A stretch of DNA of 41,590 nucleotides from positions 1 to 41,590 of the forward strand of contig JANQQA010000088.1 of the NCBI GenBank assembly GCA_028285205.1. Direction: 5' to 3'. Positions 35,142-41,590 of this stretch are shown here, one piece after another. How positions within the stretch are numbered: position 1 is the stretch's first letter; every line of letters starts with the position of its first letter. The translations under genes were made by a program, and so were the position numbers. Below the pieces are notes generated by a model, which was not told the origin of the DNA, made no database searches, and saw nothing but the letters and a program-made list of their open reading frames with translations. Source of the stretch: Bythopirellula sp. (GTDB lineage: Bacteria; Planctomycetota; Planctomycetia; Pirellulales; Lacipirellulaceae).

Positions 35142-37928
35142 ATGCAGTGGGAGCGCAGGAGACCGCTGTGGCCCAGGGTCACCGCTCTAGGGTTGCTCTT
35201 GGCCCTTGCGCTGCTAGCTCCGCGCAGTTGGCAGACCATCGACACCGAAACCTCGGTGGACTCGTCGTCGGTTGTCTCGACACAACCAGCGGAAATCTCC
35301 GCAGAGCCGCAGCTGCCGATTCACGTGCTCTCGCACCCACCCATTTGCTTGGACGGTCCGTCGCCGGAGCCAGCGCTCGCTCCACCCGAGGCCACGATAC
35401 CTCCCTCCCCTTCGCTCAGCGAACTACCAACATTCAATCTTGAGGCGCTCGTCCAGGTACGCGATCAGTTGCTCGCGCTGGTGGATCAGCTTCCGACAGA
35501 CCATCCGACGACGTCCAACCTACCTACGCCCTCCGCGCCTTCATACGCTGCGACGACCCAGCCCAAGCCACGTCTGGATGCGCCGACCGTGAGGGTCGGT
35601 AGCGAGGCAGATCGACTCGCGATGCTACCCCGTCTATCGATCTCGGCAGCCGATCCGCCGACTTCCGTTAAGCGAAAACACGTCGCTGAGCCAGTATTCA
35701 TCGCTCCAGAGGAACAGCCTGAAGGTGCAGACAATTCGCCAGTTGCCGACGAACCTCGGCAGCCGCGCTCGCTGCCATCACCGCGACTCACGATGGTGCC
35801 AAGTCAGCCCGAACTGAGCGCACCCTCGCCACCGGAGGAGGCTCAGCCCGTTCCGGTCCTTCAGGAAACAAGCCCGCCTGCCGAGCCGCCACCGCTTCGC
35901 CACCGTCCGCTCGCGCTGATCACGCGTCTGGAGAACTTCTCACCAGGCTCTCCCGGCGCGCTCTGGGCTCAAGAAGTGCTGACCGCGCTTCGGCAGCTAA
36001 CCGATGAGGGCATTCCAGATCGACCTTCCGCGGAAGATACGCTGGCGGAACTCGAACGGCTCTACGCCGCAAGCCTTGAGCAGGCTGGCTCGGATGCCTA
36101 CGTCAATCATTGGAAGCAGACGACGCAATCGTTGGGGCGTCGTCTAGTGCTGTGGCGGGTGCTGTTGAACCCACAGCAGCCGCGCGTCATCGAATCCTCC
36201 CCTGCGACCATCGCATTGCGGCCAATTCTCGAGGCGGTTTTGGCGCGACTTACGGAAGCCGACAGTGGTGAGGACTGGCGCAGCCATTTGATGCTCGATC
36301 GCGCGCTGGAACTGACCAGCGAGGGCATCGATTCGCCGGTCCTTGCGCGTGCCAAGTTGGCTCAAGAGATTCTAGCGCGGATGACCAACCAACGGTTGAG
36401 CGACGCCCAGGTCGAGTTCTTGTCGTCTGCCGAGCTCGTGCAGCTTCGCGAGGCACTTCGACCGTGGGCGGCAGGCAAAGTCAATCTCGAAACGCTGGCG
36501 GCATTGGTCGAACGCTACGAAGCGGGGCGTCAGAATCGCTACGCCGAAGCCGTCGCTCAATTACAGCAACGACTCAAGTGGTCCGATGACCCGGCGACCA
36601 GGGAATTGGCAACTCTCCTAGATCAGCATTATCGTGGAGCAAACATGCGGATCGCCATGAGCGATGTGCTGATGAACCGGATGCTGCCCGCACAGAAGCC
36701 GATTGTGTCGCCGGTCCGTGAGCGGATCGCCGGGGCCAAGGTTCGCGGCCGCGCCCGCACGACGACCGAACTGCGAGTCCGCCTGCAGCCCGATCCGCAG
36801 GCTTGGCACGTGACGTTGGAAGCCAACGGGAAGGTTTACTCGCACACACGTTCCGACACGTGGCCAGCGCGCATCCGCAACGCGGCGAAGATGCAGTATC
36901 AGGGTCATAAAGACGTCTCGGTCAGTTCTCAAGGGGTAAAGATGTCACCCGCTCGCGCAACCGCGCGGGGCGGCAATGAACTGGTGGGCGTTGATAGCCA
37001 ACTCGATCCGATTCCGCTGGTCGGCCATTTACTTCGCGATATGGCACGCCAGAAGCATCGGAAAAGTCGCCCGACGGCCAACTCTCAGACCAAAGCCAAG
37101 GTCGTCCGTCAGGTGAAGGAGCGTATGGATACCGGCTTGGAGGAAAAGCTCGAAGTGTTCGAGCAAAAGTTCCGCGACAAAGTGCTCGCGCCGATCGAGG
37201 AACTTGCCTTGCTTGCCGAACCGCTCGAAATGCACACGACCGAGAAACGTGCGGTCATGCAATTGCGACTCGCCAACCATGATCAGCTCGCCGCCCACAC
37301 ACTAAGGCCGTACGCCCCATCAGACAGTGTGCTCAGCGTGCAGATGCATGAAACGGCCTTGAACAACGCGATGATGGGACTGGGACTCGATGGCCAGAAG
37401 ATGACTCTGCTCGAGCTGTTTGAGTTCTTGACCGCACGGTTCGGTAGCACGAAGGCGACTCCACCAGAGGACATGCCGAAGCGTGCCACAATTCAATTTG
37501 CCAAGCGCGATGCCGCGCGAGTGAAGTGTGACGGCGACCAGCTCGAGGTGATCCTCAGCGTAGCGGAGCTCGCCCACCGCCGCGACAAGATAAGGAACTT
37601 CGAAATCCACGCACACTTCCGCGCGGTGCTCAACGGCCTAAGTGTCCGCCTCGTGCACGATGGCAGTTTGCAATTCTCTGGTCGCCGGCTGAAAACAGGT
37701 CCCCGCGTCGTGTTACACAGCGTACTGGGAAAAGTGCTACCGGAGAACCAAGCCTACACCCTGGTCAGCCCGAAGGTGATGCTCGACCCACGCTTCAAAG
37801 GTCTGATGGTTACGCAATTGGTGCTTGAAGACGGATGGCTCGGCATGGCGATTGGCCCGGTCCACAGTCGTCGCGTCGCGGTGCGCGCGCCTCGGCCCGA
37901 CGTGCTCCCAACGCCGTTTGTGCGCTAG
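35142..37928 (+). CDS. large planctomycete-type protein of unknown function
   Basis: 928 residues from the ATG at 35142 (AGGAGG, 9-nt spacing); the open frame upstream lacks one. A single membrane segment (about 12-28, VTALGLLLALALLAP) anchors the N-terminus. Residues about 35-270 are a disordered Pro/Ser/Glu-rich linker. Residues 275-530 are mostly helical, with TPR-like or all-alpha character. A C-terminal domain (about 540-928) mixes beta strands, a basic segment (RARTTTELRVRLQPD), a coiled-coil-like region (RQVKERMDTGLEEKLEVFEQKFRDKVLAP) and further beta strands. I recognise no named family or catalytic motif. Its stop overlaps the stop of the opposite-strand GNAT gene by 4 nt. Confidence 0.8.
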   Translation: MQWERRRPLWPRVTALGLLLALALLAPRSWQTIDTETSVDSSSVVSTQPAEISAEPQLPIHVLSHPPICLDGPSPEPALAPPEATIPPSPSLSELPTFNLEALVQVRDQLLALVDQLPTDHPTTSNLPTPSAPSYAATTQPKPRLDAPTVRVGSEADRLAMLPRLSISAADPPTSVKRKHVAEPVFIAPEEQPEGADNSPVADEPRQPRSLPSPRLTMVPSQPELSAPSPPEEAQPVPVLQETSPPAEPPPLRHRPLALITRLENFSPGSPGALWAQEVLTALRQLTDEGIPDRPSAEDTLAELERLYAASLEQAGSDAYVNHWKQTTQSLGRRLVLWRVLLNPQQPRVIESSPATIALRPILEAVLARLTEADSGEDWRSHLMLDRALELTSEGIDSPVLARAKLAQEILARMTNQRLSDAQVEFLSSAELVQLREALRPWAAGKVNLETLAALVERYEAGRQNRYAEAVAQLQQRLKWSDDPATRELATLLDQHYRGANMRIAMSDVLMNRMLPAQKPIVSPVRERIAGAKVRGRARTTTELRVRLQPDPQAWHVTLEANGKVYSHTRSDTWPARIRNAAKMQYQGHKDVSVSSQGVKMSPARATARGGNELVGVDSQLDPIPLVGHLLRDMARQKHRKSRPTANSQTKAKVVRQVKERMDTGLEEKLEVFEQKFRDKVLAPIEELALLAEPLEMHTTEKRAVMQLRLANHDQLAAHTLRPYAPSDSVLSVQMHETALNNAMMGLGLDGQKMTLLELFEFLTARFGSTKATPPEDMPKRATIQFAKRDAARVKCDGDQLEVILSVAELAHRRDKIRNFEIHAHFRAVLNGLSVRLVHDGSLQFSGRRLKTGPRVVLHSVLGKVLPENQAYTLVSPKVMLDPRFKGLMVTQLVLEDGWLGMAIGPVHSRRVAVRAPRPDVLPTPFVR

Positions 37929-38470
37929 TCACGCTGCGGCCGTCGATGCATCCCGAACACGAGGCAGTCATGTTTGCGCCAGTGGACGAACCGTTCCGGT
38001 TTGGCGCCGTACTTCAACGCGACACGTTGTGAGGGGATGTTACCAGGTGCAATCAGCGACACGACGTGGTCACGATCCAACGTGTCGAACGCATAGTCAC
38101 GAATTCCACAGGTGGCTTCGTGAGCGTAGCCCTGTCGCCAGTGTTGGGGGTGGATCATATAGCCGATCTCCAACAGCGTTTCGTTTTCGACGACTTGATC
38201 GAGCAGGCCTGCTTGTCCGATGGGCTGGCCGGTTGCTGAATTCTCCGCAAGCCAAAACGCATAGCCGTCGCGCTCGTACCTCTCGAAAATGCGCTGCAGC
38301 CAAGCTTCGGCCTCGGGGCGCGTAAACGGCTGGGGGTAGAACCGAGTGACTTGCCGGTCCAGTAACATCTCGGCGATGAACTCAAGATCGTCGGGGCGAA
38401 TCTTGCGCAGCGCGAGCCGCGGGGTCGTCAGAACCAATGTGGGGTGATCGGTACCCATTGAGGTCTCCAT
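37925..38470 (-). CDS. GNAT-family N-acetyltransferase (RimJ/RimL-like)
   Basis: 181 residues. Opening TPRLALRKIRPDDLEFIAEML is typical of RimJ/RimL-like GNATs. The acetyl-CoA-binding motif A is visible as LEIGYMIHPQHWRQGYAHEAT, the R/Q-x-x-G-x-A type loop. The NIPSQRVALKYG segment is motif B. Members acetylate protein N-termini, small amines or antibiotics; the substrate is not assignable. A second in-frame ATG four codons later (38458) is an alternative start. It overlaps the stop of the large unknown gene tail to tail (CTAG shared). Confidence 0.9.
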   Translation of the reverse strand: METSMGTDHPTLVLTTPRLALRKIRPDDLEFIAEMLLDRQVTRFYPQPFTRPEAEAWLQRIFERYERDGYAFWLAENSATGQPIGQAGLLDQVVENETLLEIGYMIHPQHWRQGYAHEATCGIRDYAFDTLDRDHVVSLIAPGNIPSQRVALKYGAKPERFVHWRKHDCLVFGMHRRPQRD

Positions 38471-38592
38471 CGAGTTGAAGTCGACACCACTCTTGATGTG
38501 AGTTTCTCAGCCTGTCCTTTGCAAAGGCAAATAACTCGATTTGGCAAGACGAGCCGAACACACGAACCCAGACAAGGTCAGCACAAGAAAAG

Positions 38593-38616
38593 AACCCCTG
38601 ATACTACCTTGGGGCT
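38593..38616 (-). terminator. possible terminator downstream of tRNA-Asp
   Basis: Minus-strand RNA forms a 5-6-bp stem (AGCCCC and GGGGUU, one wobble) with a 12-nt loop, followed by CUUUUCUU. A run of seven U also directly follows the tRNA at 38623-38629. Modest support. Confidence 0.4.
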
Positions 38617-38634
38617 TCGTGCAAAAAAAGAAAG

Positions 38635-38708
38635 CGACGCCGACGGGACTCGAACCCGCAACCACTGGATCGACAGTCCAGTACTCTAACCAATTGAGCT
38701 ACGGCGCC
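38635..38708 (-). tRNA. tRNA-Asp(GTC)
   Basis: 74 nt on the minus strand. Acceptor stem GGCGCCG pairs with CGGCGTC (one wobble), discriminator G73 as expected for tRNA-Asp. The D arm, the anticodon stem CTGGA/TCCAG with loop CTGTCGA (anticodon GTC) and the T arm GCGGG/CCCGT with TTCGAGT all fold. The 3' CCA is not encoded. Confidence 0.95.
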
Positions 38709-38911
38709 ATCAAGCTCTCAAACTTCCGAATCGGAAAAAGCTCGTTGAGCGAATTTAGCCTCAGGATTCAGCGGCCCCGGGGACCGGATTTCCCGAACCG
38801 AAGCTGCCCTCGTAGGAACAGTATCGGCAACTAAGATCCGCAAGTATAGCTCCCGTCCAAACCACCGGCAAGGGCCAGACGGGCTAGAGCTGTGGGCTCT
38901 CGGCGCAATCC

Positions 38912-40777
38912 CTACTTGCCCGGCAGGCACCAAATCGAGGTGTCGCCCGGATCCTTGCTCTCGTGCTGTGCCGAATCGATCCGCTCGAGCAGCGCGGCAG
39001 CCGCCCGATCTGTGGGATATTCCATCGCCAAACTGCGAGCGAGATCTCTGGCTGTGCCCACGTTCTGATTCTCCAAGGTCTTCAGGACTTTTTCGTAACG
39101 CGTCTGCACCGCCTCCCAGTCGGGGCCCGGATTGCACGGCAACTCGTAGATGTCCACCGCGTGCTCGATGTTGATCATCTGTACCCGAGACAGTCGTCGC
39201 GTCGGTGGGGCTTTGGACAGCGCCGCTAGCGTCGAGCCCGTGAACAGACAGTCCGCCCCCAGATACTTCGACGCCCCCTGCACGCGGCTGGCCACATTGA
39301 CCGTGTCGCCCAACGGACCGTACTTCAGCCGCTGACGCGAGCCGGTGTTCCCTACGCGCGCGACTCCTGAATTGATGCCAATGCCCAACTCGATAGTCGT
39401 GCCCAGTTCCTTTTCCCATCGTTGGGAAATCTCCGGTAGTCCCTTGAGCATCGCCGTGGCCGCTTCGCACGCTAGCTCGGCGTGATTCGACTGGCTGAGC
39501 GGCGCACCCCACATCGCCATGAGCTCGTCGCCGACGTAGTCGACCAGCGTTCCATCGCTCGCCAAGATGTATTGGGAAAGCGTCCCCATCGTGTCCTGAA
39601 TCCACGCCATCGTCCGCTCGGGGCCCAGCCGTTCGGAGATGCGACTGAACCCGCGTATGTCAGCGAACATGACGGTGATCACCGCGTCGCGACCTTCCAG
39701 CAGCTGCGGATCTTTCTCCAGCTGAAACGCAATCTTCGGCGTCACGAACTGTTCCAGCTGCACACGCGCCGCAAGTGCCGCCTGCTGTTCTTTCACGCGT
39801 GCCAGCCCCGCCGCGATTCCACTGGCCAACACTTCAACCAGCTTCGCTTCAAACAGACTGATGTCGGGAATATCATTCTGCGGACCGCCACTCCGCTTGT
39901 CGCCGTACAGCGCGCCGATCACGTTGCCTTCGCCATCCAGAATCGGCGCCGACACCAGGGCACTCACATTTTGCAAACTCTGCGCCGTGTCGGGCACGTT
40001 GCCAGGCACATGACGGAAGGTCCGCTTCTCTTTGCGGACTTCGGCCAACAAGGTTTGACTGGGGATCCAAGTATTCTCGTTGTGTCCCTCCGAGGCGGAA
40101 TACAAGGCCGCCGTTTTCCACCGCCCATCGGCATCACACTCCAGCATCGCGGCGGCATCGAGTCCGACGATCTTGACCAGCGCCTTGGCCGCTTCCGCAG
40201 GAAAATCTCGCGAACTGGCCGCACTCTGAAACACACCGAGTACGGTCTCAAGCCACTTCAGCAACAGTCGCTCGTCCATCGTGTCGATATTCAGGCGCCC
40301 CAGGTCGCCCTCAATCGATTGCTTGCCCGGCACGATCGTACGCTCGGGAAGTGGTTGCAGCTCTAGATCTTCGTCCTCGGGCGGTTCGATCCGCACGGCA
40401 TACGAACTGAACTGCAAGAGCAGCGGTACCTCGGCAATCGTCTTCTCACCCGGCGCGAGCACTTGGTCGGCATCCAATCGCACCGGCTGCGTGCGGCTGA
40501 GGTTGCTGACCTCGATGGTCTCTTCACCAGCAATCGGCCGAAGCTGCAAATGCGAACGCGAAACATCCACATCGTCCAGCGGCGCGAAGATAATCCGCGC
40601 CGAGTCGGTCCGGTCTTGTCGAGTGGCTGGGGCCGGCTCGCCAGAGCGCTGCCGACCGATTTCCAGAATAGTGTCCAGCGGCGTCACGAACACGCGCCGA
40701 TGGCGATGGTAAAACAACACCGAGGGAATGCTCGGAGGTTCGAGTTCGCTGTCTTGATGAGATTCTGAATCAGCCAT
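38912..40777 (-). CDS. FHA-GAF-class III adenylate/guanylate cyclase
   Basis: 621 residues, soluble. FHA domain at about 25-130 (with VDVSRSHLQLRP, the phosphothreonine-peptide-binding SRSH motif). GAF domain at about 170-335. Class III nucleotidyl cyclase at about 365-545: metal Asp D373 in FADIRGFS, D417 in VGDELMAMWG, and KYGPLGDTVNVASR with the transition-state Asn and Arg. This module reads phosphorylation or a small ligand and makes a cyclic nucleotide; ATP or GTP specificity is not certain from motifs alone. It lies 110 nt downstream of the surface-protein gene on the same strand, and about 200 nt before tRNA-Asp. Start ATG at 40777. Confidence 0.93.
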   Translation of the reverse strand: MADSESHQDSELEPPSIPSVLFYHRHRRVFVTPLDTILEIGRQRSGEPAPATRQDRTDSARIIFAPLDDVDVSRSHLQLRPIAGEETIEVSNLSRTQPVRLDADQVLAPGEKTIAEVPLLLQFSSYAVRIEPPEDEDLELQPLPERTIVPGKQSIEGDLGRLNIDTMDERLLLKWLETVLGVFQSAASSRDFPAEAAKALVKIVGLDAAAMLECDADGRWKTAALYSASEGHNENTWIPSQTLLAEVRKEKRTFRHVPGNVPDTAQSLQNVSALVSAPILDGEGNVIGALYGDKRSGGPQNDIPDISLFEAKLVEVLASGIAAGLARVKEQQAALAARVQLEQFVTPKIAFQLEKDPQLLEGRDAVITVMFADIRGFSRISERLGPERTMAWIQDTMGTLSQYILASDGTLVDYVGDELMAMWGAPLSQSNHAELACEAATAMLKGLPEISQRWEKELGTTIELGIGINSGVARVGNTGSRQRLKYGPLGDTVNVASRVQGASKYLGADCLFTGSTLAALSKAPPTRRLSRVQMINIEHAVDIYELPCNPGPDWEAVQTRYEKVLKTLENQNVGTARDLARSLAMEYPTDRAAAALLERIDSAQHESKDPGDTSIWCLPGK

Positions 40778-40886
40778 GTGCCAATAAATGCCAAAGCCAT
40801 GTCAACGCCCTGGCACATCCGGTGGGTGTCCCTCAAGCAGTCCATTTTAATCAAACCGAGGGCCGTTACAAAGCACAGGTTGACGC

Positions 40887-41590
40887 TCAAATCGCGGGAA
40901 AGAACTCATCGAAAGCAACGTCGAGGGCAACGTCGTTGCTGTTTTCGACAGCCCCGTCGCGGGAGTTAGCGGCGTTATTAAGCTCGCGACGCGGTGGCGC
41001 AGGCGTAGCGAACTGCCTGTTAGCGATCTCAGTGGCTTCGGAGTACGCGTTGCGCCGCGCCACCGGCCCGCGAGCGGTTGTCTCCGGCGCGTCGTTGAGG
41101 CTGAGAGTCGCGGCAAGCGCAAGATCGCGGGCGGCAGTGCCGTTGATCGCCTGACCTGCGTCGGCGCTCGCTGCCGCGCCCGTTGACACCTGATCGCCGA
41201 ATGTGCGCTGCCAGTTGAGGAAGTCAGCGCCGCTGGTCAGCGAACCGTAGCCACCATCCCACTCCGCAAGATCGTCCCCGTCGGCATCGCCATCGTTGTC
41301 GAAGTCGCCAGGAATCGGCTGGAATTCGAACGCACCGATATCGATCCGCGAACCGTGCACACGCTGGTAGGGATTGTCGCGCTGGTCGAACACCGGGACG
41401 CTGTTCTCACCCGGCACAAGATTGACGTCGCCCGCGTCGATCGCCGGACTGCCAGGCAGCAGGGCGTGGGTGGGTGTGGGTCCACCGTTGTCTTGCAGTG
41501 GACCAAGAAATTCGGCGCCGAGCCCAATGAGGCTGCGCGTGCTGTCGAATATGCCGGCAATGTCGTTAGCCGTAGAGCTACGGTCGACGT
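40887..41590 (-). CDS. 3' part of a dockerin-like surface protein (5' end off window)
   Basis: About 234 residues, open to the right edge of the window; the true start lies outside. The upstream part has the [13 protein letters not shown] and [16 protein letters not shown] segments of choice-of-anchor Q / parallel beta-helix proteins. A dockerin-like calcium segment follows ([17 protein letters not shown] ... FLNWQRTFG). The remainder is a low-complexity Ala/Asn/Arg-rich tail with no hydrophobic anchor or PEP-CTERM. Predicted to be extracellular. The FLxWQ ending is shared with the PEP-CTERM protein at 22588-25671. Confidence 0.8.
   Translation of the reverse strand, partial: VDRSSTANDIAGIFDSTRSLIGLGAEFLGPLQDNGGPTPTHALLPGSPAIDAGDVNLVPGENSVPVFDQRDNPYQRVHGSRIDIGAFEFQPIPGDFDNDGDADGDDLAEWDGGYGSLTSGADFLNWQRTFGDQVSTGAAASADAGQAINGTAARDLALAATLSLNDAPETTARGPVARRNAYSEATEIANRQFATPAPPRRELNNAANSRDGAVENSNDVALDVAFDEFFPAI

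Overview
The window looks like ordinary chromosomal DNA of a planctomycete (Pirellulales/Rhodopirellula-like). The evidence is a PEP-CTERM/dockerin-like giant surface protein, an EpsI-type exosortase partner, a CAAX-protease-related exosortase-associated protein, a DUF1559 pseudopilin, a type I sulfatase, an FHA-GAF-class III cyclase, and an EF-G resembling the mitochondrial EFG1/spirochaete-planctomycete lineage. Genes are GC-rich, mostly monocistronic and frequently switch strand, as is usual in this group. The taxonomic call is inference from gene content.

Layout. 1-2111: the end of an unidentified gene, an orphan Tat-like small protein and a small membrane protein. 2160-8831: ftsH (-), then dxr and an enlarged rseP-type site-2 protease (+, overlapping), then an EpsI-like protein. 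8857-11702 (-): HIT protein, dGTPase (overlapping reading frames) and a PIN-TRAM membrane protein. 11853-14213 (+): scpA, a gene-poor stretch full of hairpins, and an isochorismatase-fold hydrolase. 14509-19234 (-): DUF1559 pseudopilin, Tat-exported metallophosphoesterase and fusA with a clear terminator. 19677-25740: exosortase-associated CPBP protease, TPR protein and a ~1030-residue PEP-CTERM protein with terminator. 25766-27802 (-): exported sulfatase followed by an exported redoxin whose catalytic first cysteine codon is UGA. 28144-34062: MscS channel, two outer-membrane barrel candidates, a hot-dog thioesterase and an EEP-family nuclease/sphingomyelinase-like protein. 34366-41590: Hsp20 with operator-like inverted repeats upstream and a UUCG-hairpin terminator, a 928-residue planctomycete-type unknown, a GNAT acetyltransferase, tRNA-Asp(GTC), an FHA-GAF-cyclase, and the 3' end of a dockerin-bearing surface protein running off the right edge.

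The most important observation is the redoxin at 25766-26353. It is one continuous 195-residue frame if a single in-frame UGA (26096-26098) is read as selenocysteine. The UGA sits exactly at the first position of a conserved CxxC active site (SADW-U-PFC). It is followed, 14 nt downstream, by a perfect 6-bp hairpin whose loop begins GGU, which matches the bacterial SECIS pattern. A standard gene caller would split this gene into two fragments. The selenium machinery genes (selA, selB, selC, selD) are not in this window, so the call needs the rest of the genome.

Other points of interest are an EF-G with NKMG in place of the NKxD guanine-specificity motif, two related inverted repeats upstream of hsp20, a cluster of four hairpins after scpA, a site-2 protease with about four PDZ-like segments, and dispersed exosortase-system genes without an exosortase.
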